Source: Alphaproteobacteria bacterium
GTDB taxonomy: Bacteria; Pseudomonadota; Alphaproteobacteria; Rhodobacterales; Rhodobacteraceae
Direction: 5' to 3'
Assembly: GCA_030427405.1 (NCBI GenBank)
Contig: JAUHXK010000002.1
Coordinates: 310,001-374,000, forward strand
DNA: 64,000 nucleotides
Shown here: in pieces, positions 45,854-55,212 of the stretch
How the letters are laid out: each line of letters starts with the position of its first letter
Numbering within the stretch: position 1 is the stretch's first letter
Translations under genes and position numbers: made by a program
Notes under the pieces: model-generated
Databases searched by the model: none
What the model saw: only the letters and a program-made list of their open reading frames with translations
What the model was told of the DNA's origin: nothing

Positions 45854-46945
45854 ATGAATACAGAATCCTCAGGCACCACCACAGCGCCGGACATGAAAAA
45901 CCCCCTTGTTTTTGACGGTCACAACGACCTGCTGCTCAAGATCTACCGCGCGGGCGGAGTTTCGGCGCGCGGCATGTTCGAATCGGGCAGCGATGGTCAT
46001 CTGGATCTTGCCAAGGCGAAAAGCGGCGGGTTTGGCGGTGGGTTCTTTGCCATTTTTGTCCCCTCTTCCACATCGGATGTCGGGGAAGATGAAAAGATGA
46101 AGAACCCGCCTTTTGACCTGCCTCTTCCCGACCCGATTGGCTGGCAGGAAGCCGCGCCCGTGGCGCTGTCTCAGGCAGCGATCCTTCTGAAGCTTGAGGA
46201 AGACGGCCTGCTGCGCATTGCACGCAAATCCGGCGATATCGAAGCGGCCATGAAAGACGGCAAGATCGCCGCGATCCTGCATATGGAAGGCGCCGAGGCG
46301 ATCGACCCCGATCTTGACACTTTGCAGGTGCTTTACGCCGCCGGATTGCGATCACTGGGTCCGGTCTGGAGTCGCCCGACCATCTTTGGTCATGGTGTGC
46401 CATTCCGGTTCCCCTCGGACGGGGACATAGGCCCCGGCCTGACCGATGATGGCGTGCGGCTGGTGCGCCGTTGCAATGAATTGGGGATCATGCTGGACCT
46501 GTCCCACCTGAACGAGGCCGGATTCTGGGACGTTGCCCGCCACAGCTCCAAGCCGCTTGTCGCCACACATTCGAACGCGCACGCGGTGACGCCATCGGCG
46601 CGAAACCTGACAGACAAACAATTGGCAGCAATCGCTGAAACGGACGGCATGGTCGGGTTGAATTTTGCAACCGCCTTTCTGCGTGAAGATGGGCGCATGG
46701 ACGAAAACACGCCGTTGGAAAGGATGATCCGCCATCTGGACCATCTGCTGGAAAAACTGGGCGAAGATCGCGTGGGGCTGGGGTCTGATTTCGACGGGGC
46801 GAAAATTCCGAAGGACATCAAGGATGTCGCGGGCCTGACGAACCTGCGCGCGGCCATGCGCCGTCACGGGTATGACGAACCGCTTGTCGAGAAAATCTGC
46901 AATCGCAACTGGATCAGGGTGCTGCGGTCCAGCTGGAATGAATAA
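45854..46945 (+). CDS. Membrane dipeptidase-family (M19) peptidase
   Basis: 363 residues, renal-dipeptidase TIM barrel. Metal-binding motifs are FDGHNDLLL (HxD), HMEGAEAIDPDLD with the bridging Glu, DLSHLNEAGFWDV, ATHSNAHAVTPSARN and LGSDFDG. It hydrolyses dipeptides, often with a D-residue at the C-terminus. There is no signal peptide, so it is probably cytoplasmic. The dipeptide-type ABC transporter genes follow after 54 bp, which points to uptake and cleavage of the same peptides. Confidence 0.93.
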   Translation: MNTESSGTTTAPDMKNPLVFDGHNDLLLKIYRAGGVSARGMFESGSDGHLDLAKAKSGGFGGGFFAIFVPSSTSDVGEDEKMKNPPFDLPLPDPIGWQEAAPVALSQAAILLKLEEDGLLRIARKSGDIEAAMKDGKIAAILHMEGAEAIDPDLDTLQVLYAAGLRSLGPVWSRPTIFGHGVPFRFPSDGDIGPGLTDDGVRLVRRCNELGIMLDLSHLNEAGFWDVARHSSKPLVATHSNAHAVTPSARNLTDKQLAAIAETDGMVGLNFATAFLREDGRMDENTPLERMIRHLDHLLEKLGEDRVGLGSDFDGAKIPKDIKDVAGLTNLRAAMRRHGYDEPLVEKICNRNWIRVLRSSWNE

Positions 46946-46999
46946 CCCGGCAGCCCGCCAACAGAACGACAAAAATACCGACCAACAGGAGATTTGAAA

Positions 47000-48595
47000 A
47001 TGACCAATCTAGGTAAGCTTTTGACCTCGGCCGCGCTGGGCGTGGCAATGGGGCTGACCGCGCTGCCCGCCATGGCGGAAACGCCGGACAATATGCTGGT
47101 GATCGCAAACCGGATTGACGACATCACGACCCTTGATCCGGCCGAAAGCTTTGAATTTGCAGGCGCCGACGTCATCCGCAACATGTATGGCAAGCTGGTG
47201 AATTTTGACCCGGCAAACCTCGAAGCCGGATACCAGCCCGACCTTGCGGAAAGCTGGGACGTTTCCGAGGATGGCAAGACCATCACATTTACCATGCGCG
47301 AGGGGGTCACCTTTGCCTCGGGCAACCCGGTGCGCGCCGAAGATGCCGCGTTCTCGTTGCGGCGTGTGATCCTGCTGAACAAGACACCAGCCTTCATCCT
47401 GACCCAGTTTGGCTTTACCCCGGAAAACATCAACGACACCATCAAGGTTGAAGGCAACACGGTCTCGATCACGACCGACAAGCCCTATGCAATCTCGTTT
47501 GTCCTGAACTGCCTGACCGCAACCCTGGGCAGCATCGTCGATGAGAAACTGGTGATGGAGAACGAAAAAGACGGCGATCTTGGCAACGAGTGGCTCAAGA
47601 CCAACTCGGCGGGATCCGGAGCCTATGTTCTGGGTGCTTGGCAGCCGAAAGAAAGCGTCATGCTGAATGCCAATGCCGATTTCTACCTCGGCGCTCCGGC
47701 GATGGAGCGGGTGGTGGTCCGCCATGTGCAGGAAAGCGCCACACAGCGCCTGATGCTGGAACGCGGTGATATCGATGTGGCCCGTGACCTGACGCCATCG
47801 GACGTCGATGGCCTGGAAGGCGTGGAAGGCGTTAAAATCATGCGCGAAATGCGCGGTCGCCTGATGTATGTTTCCTTCAACCAGAAACATCCGGAACTGT
47901 CCAAACCCGAAGTCCGTCAGGCTTTGAAATACCTGATCGACTATGACGGGATGGAGAACAGCTTTCTGAAGAACTGGTACGTGACGCATCAGAACTTCCT
48001 GCCGCGCACATATCTTGGCGCGGTCGATGAAAACCCGTTCTCGCTGAACGTTGACAAGGCCAAGGAACTGCTGGCCTCTGCGGGTGTTGAAAACCTCGAA
48101 GTCACCATCGGCGTGCGCGAGGCGCAAGAGCGTCTGGAAATCGCGCAATCGCTGCAAAACACCTTTGGTCAGGCCGGGGTCACGGTAAATCTTGAGGTGG
48201 GCACCGGCAAGCAGATCCTGGCCAAGTACCGGGCGCGCGAGCTTGACATCTACCTGGGTGCCTGGGGTCCTGATTACCCCGACCCGCAAACCAATGCGGG
48301 CACGTTTGCATATAACCCCGACAACTCGGACGAAGCGAACGCAACCGGTCTGTTGGCCTGGCGCAACAGCTGGGACACTGGCGGGCTGACCGAGCAAACA
48401 GCCGCAGCTGTTGTCGAAGGTGACACCGCAAAACGTGAGAAGATGTATCACGATATTCAGGCAACTTTCCGCGAAACAGCGCCCTTTGCCATCATGTTCC
48501 AGCAAACCGAACAGGCCGGGATGAACGAAGCCGTCGAAGGTCTGAGCCTTGGCGGCGCCATCACGGCAGTTTCGTATTGGGCGGTAACCAAGTAA
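47000..48595 (+). CDS. ABC transporter substrate-binding protein, family 5 (dipeptide/oligopeptide)
   Basis: 531 residues with a signal peptide ending around AMA-ETPDN (residue ~28). The SBP_bac_5 pattern is clear: TLDPAESFEF, YQPDLAESWDVSEDGKTITFTMREGV and VRQALKYLIDYDG. It binds peptides in the periplasm. AGGAG lies eight bases before the ATG at 47000; the TTG at 46994 is unneeded. The permease gene starts right after its stop. The M19 peptidase upstream favours dipeptides as substrate. Confidence 0.93.
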   Translation: MTNLGKLLTSAALGVAMGLTALPAMAETPDNMLVIANRIDDITTLDPAESFEFAGADVIRNMYGKLVNFDPANLEAGYQPDLAESWDVSEDGKTITFTMREGVTFASGNPVRAEDAAFSLRRVILLNKTPAFILTQFGFTPENINDTIKVEGNTVSITTDKPYAISFVLNCLTATLGSIVDEKLVMENEKDGDLGNEWLKTNSAGSGAYVLGAWQPKESVMLNANADFYLGAPAMERVVVRHVQESATQRLMLERGDIDVARDLTPSDVDGLEGVEGVKIMREMRGRLMYVSFNQKHPELSKPEVRQALKYLIDYDGMENSFLKNWYVTHQNFLPRTYLGAVDENPFSLNVDKAKELLASAGVENLEVTIGVREAQERLEIAQSLQNTFGQAGVTVNLEVGTGKQILAKYRARELDIYLGAWGPDYPDPQTNAGTFAYNPDNSDEANATGLLAWRNSWDTGGLTEQTAAAVVEGDTAKREKMYHDIQATFRETAPFAIMFQQTEQAGMNEAVEGLSLGGAITAVSYWAVTK

Positions 48596-49654
48596 ATGGC
48601 ACTGGCTGAAAAACAAGCGAAAGGGCGGGTCAGCCCGCCCTTTCCGCGTTGGATGCGCACCACCGCGACCACACTTGCCTCGGTTGCATTCACGATGCTG
48701 GGGCTGTTGTTCATCACCTTCATCATCGGTCGCGTCATGCCGATTGACCCGGTTCTGGCCGTGGTCGGCGAGCGTGCATCACAGGAAACCTATGATGCGG
48801 CATATGAGGCGATGGGGCTGGACAAGCCCCTGCTGGTCCAGTTCGGCTATTACATCTGGGACGTCCTGCACGGCGATTTCGGCGATTCCCTGTTGACGGC
48901 ACGGCCCGTAAGCGAAGACATCGCACGCGTGTTTCCCGCAACATTCGAACTGGCAACCCTGGGCACGTTGATCGGCATCTTTGCCGGGGTTCCCCTTGGG
49001 GTGATGGCCGCCGTGCACCGGGGATCATGGATTGACCAGATTGCCCGCGTGGTCGCGCTTGTCGGCTATTCGATGCCGGTGTTCTGGATGGGCCTGATGG
49101 GGCTTTTGGTGTTTTACGGCATCCTCGGCTGGGTCGCCGGTCCCGGACGCGTTTCGATCTTTTACGAAGGCATGGTGCCAACCGTTACCGGCATGATGCT
49201 TGTCGACGCGGCGCTTGACGGTAACTGGACGGTGTTCCGCGATGCCTTCAGTCATATCATCCTGCCCGCATCCATATTGGGGTATTATTCGCTGGCCTAT
49301 ATCAGCCGAATGACCCGCAGCTTCATGCTTGAACAGCTTTCGGCTGAATACATCACCACCGCGCGGGTCAAGGGCATGTCCGAACGCGCCGTGATCTGGG
49401 GGCATGCGTTCCGCAATATCCGCGTGCAACTGATCACCGTTTTCGCGCTAAGCTATGCCAACCTGCTGGAAGGGTCCGTTCTGACCGAGATCATCTTCTC
49501 GTGGCCGGGGATCGGCTCTTATATCACCACGGCCCTGCTTTCGGCAGACATGAACGCCGTCTTGGGGGGCACCGTGGTTGTCGGCCTGGTATTCATCCTT
49601 CTGAACATCTTCTGCGACCTTCTCTACAAGGTCCTTGACCCGAGGGCGCGATGA
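48596..49654 (+). CDS. ABC transporter permease, DppB type
   Basis: 352 residues with about six helices. ALDKPLL-like GLDKPLLVQFGYYIWDVLHGDFGDS and the EAA loop TARVKGMSERAVIWGHAFRN mark a DppB/OppB permease. The N-terminus is slightly longer than usual. It starts directly behind the binding-protein stop and overlaps the next permease by 4 bases. Confidence 0.94.
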   Translation: MALAEKQAKGRVSPPFPRWMRTTATTLASVAFTMLGLLFITFIIGRVMPIDPVLAVVGERASQETYDAAYEAMGLDKPLLVQFGYYIWDVLHGDFGDSLLTARPVSEDIARVFPATFELATLGTLIGIFAGVPLGVMAAVHRGSWIDQIARVVALVGYSMPVFWMGLMGLLVFYGILGWVAGPGRVSIFYEGMVPTVTGMMLVDAALDGNWTVFRDAFSHIILPASILGYYSLAYISRMTRSFMLEQLSAEYITTARVKGMSERAVIWGHAFRNIRVQLITVFALSYANLLEGSVLTEIIFSWPGIGSYITTALLSADMNAVLGGTVVVGLVFILLNIFCDLLYKVLDPRAR

Positions 49655-50586
49655 CCACTGAAACAACCAATTCGCGCGCTGAACAGTCGTTTCGGGAATG
49701 GCTGCTCAGCGAAACGCCGTCATCGCGGCGTCACGCAAGGCTGGCTGCGGCCTACAAGGGCTGGCTGCGGCTGCGCAGGAACCACATGGCAATGTTCGGC
49801 CTGGGCATTCTGGTTGCGCTGGTCATTATCGCAGCCATTGCGCCCTGGCTGGCGCCCTATGATCCCTATGCACAGGTTCTGTCCGACCGCCTGCTGCCCA
49901 TCGGCAGCGAGGGGCACCTTCTGGGCACGGACTCGCTGGGGCGCGATATCCTGAGCCGCCTGATCTATGGGTCGCGGATCACGCTTTACATCGTGACGCT
50001 TGTTGCGCTGATCGCCCCGGTTGCCGGATTGATGGTTGGAACCATCGCAGGCTATGTGGGCGGCTGGACCGATACGATCCTGATGCGGATCACCGACATT
50101 TTTCTGGCCTTCCCCAAGCTCGTTCTGGCGCTGGCCTTCGTCGCAGCCCTGGGCGCAGGTATCGAGAATGCCGTGCTGGCGATTTCACTGACCGCATGGC
50201 CGCCCTATGCGCGTCTTGCCCGGGCAGAGACACTGACAATCCGGTCATCGGACTTTATCAGTGCGATCCGACTGCAGGGGGCAGGTCCGGTCCGGATCAT
50301 AACAAGGCACATTTGGCCCCTGTGCATTTCATCCCTGATCGTGCGGGTGACGCTTGATATGGCAGGCATCATCCTGACCGCCGCAGGGCTTGGCTTTCTT
50401 GGCCTCGGGGCGCAACCCCCTTCACCGGAATGGGGGGCCATGATCTCAGAAGGGCGCCGGTTCCTGCTGGATCACTGGTGGGTTGCCACGATTCCGGGGC
50501 TTGCCATTTTCACCGTCTCGCTTGCCTTCAACCTGCTTGGTGACGGCCTGCGCGATGTACTGGACCCCAAGGATGGCAAATCATGA
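49651..50586 (+). CDS. ABC transporter permease, DppC type
   Basis: 311 residues. A cytoplasmic N-terminus, one helix (FGLGILVALVIIAAIAPWLAPYDP), then the GTDSLGRDILSRLIYGSRI motif and the EAA loop (IRLQGAGPVRIITRHIWP) of DppC/OppC permeases are seen. It pairs with the DppB-type protein to form the channel. ATGA overlaps on both sides show tight coupling. Confidence 0.94.
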   Translation: MTTETTNSRAEQSFREWLLSETPSSRRHARLAAAYKGWLRLRRNHMAMFGLGILVALVIIAAIAPWLAPYDPYAQVLSDRLLPIGSEGHLLGTDSLGRDILSRLIYGSRITLYIVTLVALIAPVAGLMVGTIAGYVGGWTDTILMRITDIFLAFPKLVLALAFVAALGAGIENAVLAISLTAWPPYARLARAETLTIRSSDFISAIRLQGAGPVRIITRHIWPLCISSLIVRVTLDMAGIILTAAGLGFLGLGAQPPSPEWGAMISEGRRFLLDHWWVATIPGLAIFTVSLAFNLLGDGLRDVLDPKDGKS

Positions 50587-51437
50587 ACCTTCTTGATGTC
50601 GAAGACCTGTGGGTCAGGTTTCCAACCAGTAGCGGTGTATTTGACGCGGTCCGGGGCATTTCCTTCTCGCTCGGGCGCGAACGGCTGGGAATTGTCGGCG
50701 AATCCGGTTCTGGCAAGTCCATGACCGGCCGGGCGATCCTGCAACTCATCCGACCGCCGGGGCGGATCGAGGCCAAACGGATCGACCTGCAGGGGAAGCC
50801 GCTGTTGAACGCCTCTGACAAGGAAATGCGGGCGGTGCGCGGGTCACGGATTTCGATGGTCATGCAAGACCCGAAATTCTCGCTCAACCCGGTGATGACG
50901 GTAGGCGACCAGATCATCGAGGCTTACCGGCTGCACAACAAGGCAAGCCGGCGCGATGCCCGCGCGCGGGCAATTGAAATGCTCGAAGCGGTTTCGATCC
51001 GCAACCCCGAACGGGTGCTGCGCGCCTATCCGCACGAGGTTTCCGGCGGTATGGGGCAAAGGATCATGATCGCGATGATGATGATACCCAACCCCCAGAT
51101 TCTGATTGCGGATGAACCCACATCCGCGCTGGATGTATCCGTTCAGGGGCAGGTTCTGGGTATCATGAACCAGCTGGTTCAGGACCGCGGCATGGGTTTG
51201 ATTTTCATCAGCCATGACCTGAACCTGGTGGCCGAGTTCTGTGACCGTGTCCTGATCATGTATGCCGGGCGGATCGTCGAAGTTTGCGAGGCCGACAAGC
51301 TGCACGAAGCCAAACATCCCTATACCCAGGGTCTGCTGAACTCTCTGCCCCGCCTTGACGAACCCAAGGACCGGCTTGAAGCGTTGGTGCGCGATCCCGA
51401 ATGGCGTCAACAACCCAGCGTGAGTGGCCTGCTATGA
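50583..51437 (+). CDS. ABC transporter ATP-binding protein, DppD type
   Basis: 284 residues. Walker A is GESGSGKS near 38-45, the signature is VSGGMGQRIMIAMMM, Walker B is ILIADEPTSALD and the switch is FISHDLNLVAEF. The C-terminal oligopeptide-transporter extension is short and lacks the full cysteine-rich region of some DppD proteins. Overlaps both neighbours by 4 bases. Confidence 0.94.
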   Translation: MNLLDVEDLWVRFPTSSGVFDAVRGISFSLGRERLGIVGESGSGKSMTGRAILQLIRPPGRIEAKRIDLQGKPLLNASDKEMRAVRGSRISMVMQDPKFSLNPVMTVGDQIIEAYRLHNKASRRDARARAIEMLEAVSIRNPERVLRAYPHEVSGGMGQRIMIAMMMIPNPQILIADEPTSALDVSVQGQVLGIMNQLVQDRGMGLIFISHDLNLVAEFCDRVLIMYAGRIVEVCEADKLHEAKHPYTQGLLNSLPRLDEPKDRLEALVRDPEWRQQPSVSGLL

Positions 51438-52189
51438 AATCTCTATCCGTCAGAAACCTGAATGTCTGGTTTGGCGAGGGCCCGGACCGTGTCGATGCTG
51501 TCAAAGCGGCCTCTTTCGACGTGGCCAGCGGCGGCAGTTTCGGCCTGGTGGGCGAGTCGGGGTCCGGCAAATCGACCATTTTGCGCGCCATTACCGGGCT
51601 TGTTCCGACCTGGTCCGGCGACATCGAGATCGACGGCGACCACGTTCTTCCCAAGCGGGGCCGCGCGTTCTACAAGATGCTTCAGATGGTGTTTCAGGAT
51701 CCGTATGCCTCGCTCCACCCGCGCCATTCCGTGGATCAGGTTCTGTCCGAGACGCTGCAGTTGCACGGGTTCAAGGACATCGACACCAGAGTGAACCGCC
51801 TGCTTGATGATGTCGGGCTTGGGGCCGCCTTCCGGTTCCGATATCCGCATCAATTGTCGGGCGGACAACGCCAGCGCGTGGCGATTGCCCGCGCCTTGGC
51901 CCCGGAACCGGAAATTCTGCTGCTGGACGAGCCGACATCGGCCCTGGACGTATCGGTTCAGGCCGAAATCCTGAACCTGCTGAGCGACCTGCGGACGGAA
52001 CACAAGCTGACATTCGTCATGGTTTCCCATGATTTGTCGGTTGTTGGACATATGTGCGACAACGTCGCGGTAATGCGCGACGGCGAGGTGGTCGAGGTCT
52101 TGGGCATCGAAAAGATGCGGCGCATGGAACCCGACAACGCCTATACAAAGCACCTGTTGGACGTCTCCCTGAACTACGCAAGTTCGTGA
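51434..52189 (+). CDS. ABC transporter ATP-binding protein, DppF type
   Basis: 251 residues. Walker A is GESGSGKS, the QMVFQDPYASLHPRHSV block and signature LSGGQRQRVAIARAL are typical of DppF, and Walker B is ILLLDEPTSALD. The start at 51434 overlaps the previous stop as ATGA; the longer frame lies inside the previous gene. Last gene of the peptide transporter operon. Confidence 0.94.
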   Translation: MKSLSVRNLNVWFGEGPDRVDAVKAASFDVASGGSFGLVGESGSGKSTILRAITGLVPTWSGDIEIDGDHVLPKRGRAFYKMLQMVFQDPYASLHPRHSVDQVLSETLQLHGFKDIDTRVNRLLDDVGLGAAFRFRYPHQLSGGQRQRVAIARALAPEPEILLLDEPTSALDVSVQAEILNLLSDLRTEHKLTFVMVSHDLSVVGHMCDNVAVMRDGEVVEVLGIEKMRRMEPDNAYTKHLLDVSLNYASS

Positions 52190-52547
52190 ATGGGCCAGGC
52201 ATAGGGCGTTGAAAAGGAAGCTGGTGCCTCAAGAGGGCACACGCAACCTATTTCGGGTTGTTCGTTCTTGTGCAGATACTCTTTCAGTTACAACGTTCCA
52301 GCCAAAAAACTGTCCAAACTTGCCTTGCAGTGTTTAGCGCCATCCAACAAGTCGCTCACTCTGGCCGGATCAAAAGTTTGCGACATGTTCCTGCTTGAAG
52401 GTAACCCTAGGTGAACACCCCGAGTTTACGCACGCGACAAACTTCCGTTCTTATACAGATTACCGCTATGTTTTTGCGTAGCCCGTTGTGTTTTCGATCT
52501 GGCATGATACACGCATTTACAGTTCTTTACTTATGTATGTGGCTCAT
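52190..52547. other. AT-richer intergenic region at the edge of the glycan island
   Basis: 358 bases with no supported gene. Directly behind the transporter operon, CAACC and GGTTG (52244-52260) form a weak hairpin followed by TTCGTTCTT, a possible terminator. The base composition falls compared with the left side, marking the border of the region with surface-glycan genes and IS remnants. The frame of the next gene opens at 52488 but its likely start is 52548. Confidence 0.55.
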
Positions 52548-53534
52548 ATGGAACGCGAACATCGAACCCATCACCTGACCATTACGGTCGCTGCCTTGAC
52601 GCGCGGCAGGCCTCAAATGTTGGAGAGGTTGATTTTATCCTGGGGACAGATGGATGTTCCAGATAACGCCACTGTGCGATGCCTGATCGTCGAAAACGAT
52701 GATACTGCACTCAGCGAACAGATTGTATTAAAACACAAACTCCTAGCCAACGGATTGGCCCTTGACTACGTGCTCGAAACCGAGCTGGGAATCCCTTTTG
52801 GACGCAACCGGGCCGCAAAGGAGGCGATCGCGGCGGGTCATGACCTTCTGGCATTTGTAGATGATGACGAATACGTCGCGCAGGATTGGCTGGTACGGCT
52901 CTTGGATGGTTATCGCAACAGCCACGCCGTTCTCTTGGGCGCACCGTTGCGCTGTGCCCCCGCTCAGGACGGTCTCACATCGATGCAGCGGTTGATGCAT
53001 CGCAACATCAAGCAGCGCTACGACCAGAAAGAAGCCCGCGCCGCCAAACTAGCCAGCTTGAATGAAACGCCACGGGTCACTGTAGTGACAAACAACTGGT
53101 TGGCTGAAACGCGGCTGTTCGACAAAGACGGCATTTGGTTCGACGAGAACATGCGGTTTACTGGCGGTACCGACAGCAAGCTATGCGCCGAAGTCAAGGC
53201 GGCAGGCTTCAAAGTAGGATGGGTCGCAGACGCACATGTCTACGAAATCATTCCAGAGGACCGCCTCAGTTTTGGGTATCAATTCGCTCGGGCCCGAGAT
53301 CAGTCCAACACGCATTTTGCGCGTCGCATCGAACGGCAACCGTTTGCGCGATATTCAGTCATCCTGCGCGTTCCGATCAAGCTCATCGAAATTACTGTCC
53401 TGACCATTGCCCTTCCGTTGACCAAAGGCAGGACATTGCTGAAAATTGCTCGTTCCAGCGGTTGGTTGGTGGGCCGGATTGGCGCGTCCTTCGGCCGCCA
53501 GTCTTCTCTTTATCGCACCACTACGGGCTCCTAA
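52548..53534 (+). CDS. Family 2 glycosyltransferase
   Basis: 328 residues. A GT-A fold is suggested by TITVAALTRGRPQMLERL, then FGRNRAAKEAIAAGHDLLAFVDDDEYV with the metal-binding DDD near 103-105, and the acceptor-side GGTDSKLCAEVKAAG. A C-terminal amphipathic or membrane-associated helix (IKLIEITVLTIALPLTKG) follows. It probably adds a sugar to a surface polysaccharide. The ATG at 52548 is preferred over one at 52488. Its 3' end lies about 30 bp from the break of an IS3-type fragment, so the last residues may have been altered. Confidence 0.82.
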   Translation: MEREHRTHHLTITVAALTRGRPQMLERLILSWGQMDVPDNATVRCLIVENDDTALSEQIVLKHKLLANGLALDYVLETELGIPFGRNRAAKEAIAAGHDLLAFVDDDEYVAQDWLVRLLDGYRNSHAVLLGAPLRCAPAQDGLTSMQRLMHRNIKQRYDQKEARAAKLASLNETPRVTVVTNNWLAETRLFDKDGIWFDENMRFTGGTDSKLCAEVKAAGFKVGWVADAHVYEIIPEDRLSFGYQFARARDQSNTHFARRIERQPFARYSVILRVPIKLIEITVLTIALPLTKGRTLLKIARSSGWLVGRIGASFGRQSSLYRTTTGS

Positions 53535-53817
53535 CACTTTCGGTACGGCTTTTGAGCGTTGATCGAATGACATCCTGCAACCTCTCGCGGTCCAGAGTGA
53601 GGTCGGCCACAATCTTCTTCAGCCGAGCATTCTCATCCTCAAGCGCCTTCAGCCGGCGCATCTCGTCCGGCAACAAGCCGCCGTACTTCTTCTTCCAATT
53701 GAAGTAGGTCGCCTGACTGACCCCAGCCTTGCGACAGATCTCCGCGACGGGTGTGCCTTGCTCGCCCTGCTTCAGGATGAAGGTCTTCTGCGCCTCGGTG
53801 AACTTCGATGCTTTCAT
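53521..53817 (-). pseudogene. IS3-family transposase orfA, 3'-truncated, orfB missing
   Basis: 98 codons. MKASKFTEAQKTFILKQGEQ, ICRKAGVSQATYFNWKKKY and LLPDEMRRLKALEDENARLKKIVADL are the helix-turn-helix and leucine zipper of IS3-group OrfA. The normal end near LQDVIR is replaced by unrelated residues (STLKSRTE...), so homology stops at about 53567. No OrfB integrase frame follows. GAGGAG precedes the ATG at 53817. Not functional for transposition by itself. Confidence 0.85.
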
Positions 53818-53893
53818 GCGTTTCCGCTCCTCTCCCAGCCAGGGAAATCTAGCGGAAAACTCTAGCCGCAAATGATCCGGTTTTCAGAGGACA
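53568..53893 (-). mobile_element. Remnant of an IS3-family insertion sequence
   Basis: Contains the upstream end and orfA only. The intact end may begin with TGTCCTCTGAAAACCGG on the minus strand, ending at 53893, but the exact terminal repeat was not confirmed because the other end is lost. The truncated side lies next to the GT2 gene, indicating a deletion or recombination through the element. Confidence 0.65.
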
Positions 53894-53948
53894 TAGCATT
53901 TGTCGACTAGGCCCCAGAGTTTGCGACTCATCCGCATTTTCTCCGGGG

Positions 53949-55178
53949 CTATGGGCTGAGAGACTTGCGTAGCGGCACTTGGTCCGTACACGCCGCAATC
54001 TGACTGAACAGGGTTCTTCTTCCGGTTGCCCAATTCATCGAAAGTGCAGTTTGAAATGCTTTCAACCCCATATCAACCCGTGTTGCAGCGGGGGTGGCGC
54101 AAGCCCGTTGCAACGCGTCTCGCAAACCAGTTTCGGACGAGGGATCATATAGATATCCGGATATTGAGTCGTTGATGACTTCCGGGAATGCGCCCAACCT
54201 TGGGGCAATAACGGGTACACCGAACGATAAGGCCAGCAATGCGGCCCCGGATGTCAACGAAGCTAAATACGGCAGAACAACGAAGTCGGCAGCATTCATG
54301 TAGCGTTGGATATCTGCTGGCGCCACCCAGCCTTCGTGCACTTGTGTTTTGCGGTAGGAAGAGAACAATGTCAGCAAGCTTTCTTTGTCCTGTTTCAGCG
54401 CGCGCCCGGCGATGAGCAGCCGAGCATGTTCGATGCTATCCACAGCCGCGCACAAAGTGTCCAATCCTTTGTACCGGCGCAGCCATCCAACACTGGCAAA
54501 CACAGTCGTATCTGAATCCATGTTCAATGCATCCCGTGCAGCAGCGCGGGACAGTGTGTCTGGGTAGACGCCAATATAGTTACCGTGGTCTATAACAAGC
54601 GTCTTTTCAGTGGCGTTTGGCTGGTCCTGAAGGAATGCAATCTGTGCGGCGCGACCGTGCACGAAGATCCGGTGGGCCAGATCACAAAGAATCTTGCGAA
54701 GATTGCGTTCGAAAGGGCCGTCCTCACGTTGGTGTTCTGTCAAATTGTGGACGGTCCAGAAAAATAGGCCCCCTTCGGCTACAAAAGCTCTCAATTGGTC
54801 AAGAAGTTCCTTGGTGCGTGTTTCGGTGTCCCGTGTGTCTCCTTTGATCCGTCCATACAGAAAATTCAGCCAATGCAAATGGAAGCAAACTGGTCCGGTT
54901 GTCGCGCGACGCAGGTCTGAAAGCGCTTGTTCAATTGTGCCCGGCCGGGAGGTGAATAGATCGGTTTGGGCTCCGTAAAACATCATTTGATATGGGTTGG
55001 CCTCATAGGCAGGCCAGTAATGGAGGCGCACCGGTCTGGGGCCAAGCAGCGCGTCAAATTTCGTGTTCCAATCCGCAGTATGTGGCGGCGTATTTACATG
55101 TGCTGTAGCATCCGATGCGCCGAACAACCGGAACGACAGCTTGGGTTTTCTGTACTTTTGTGACGAAAATAGACGCAA
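53949..55178 (-). CDS. Glycosyltransferase, GT4-like (GT-B fold)
   Basis: 409 residues. The N-terminal half has RPVRLHYWPAYEANPYQ and FHLHWLNFLYG; the C-terminal half has FASVGWLRRYKGLDTLCAAV, HEGWVAPADIQRYMNAADFVVLPYLASLTSGAALLALSFGVPVIAP, the donor-site pattern of GT4-type enzymes. It probably acts at the cytoplasmic membrane in polysaccharide assembly. The start is a TTG at 55178 with CAGGAG eight bases upstream. It follows the GT34-like gene by 34 bp on the same strand, so it may be co-transcribed. Confidence 0.83.
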   Translation of the reverse strand: MRLFSSQKYRKPKLSFRLFGASDATAHVNTPPHTADWNTKFDALLGPRPVRLHYWPAYEANPYQMMFYGAQTDLFTSRPGTIEQALSDLRRATTGPVCFHLHWLNFLYGRIKGDTRDTETRTKELLDQLRAFVAEGGLFFWTVHNLTEHQREDGPFERNLRKILCDLAHRIFVHGRAAQIAFLQDQPNATEKTLVIDHGNYIGVYPDTLSRAAARDALNMDSDTTVFASVGWLRRYKGLDTLCAAVDSIEHARLLIAGRALKQDKESLLTLFSSYRKTQVHEGWVAPADIQRYMNAADFVVLPYLASLTSGAALLALSFGVPVIAPRLGAFPEVINDSISGYLYDPSSETGLRDALQRACATPAATRVDMGLKAFQTALSMNWATGRRTLFSQIAACTDQVPLRKSLSP

Positions 55179-55212
55179 TGTGTAAACTCCTGCCCTGTCC
55201 CAGCGGCGCTAG

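Noticed and set aside
47009-48616. 535-codon open frame antisense to the peptide-binding protein gene
   Set aside because: It mirrors the coding gene in a GC-rich genome, has no family motifs, and the plus-strand gene is unmistakable.
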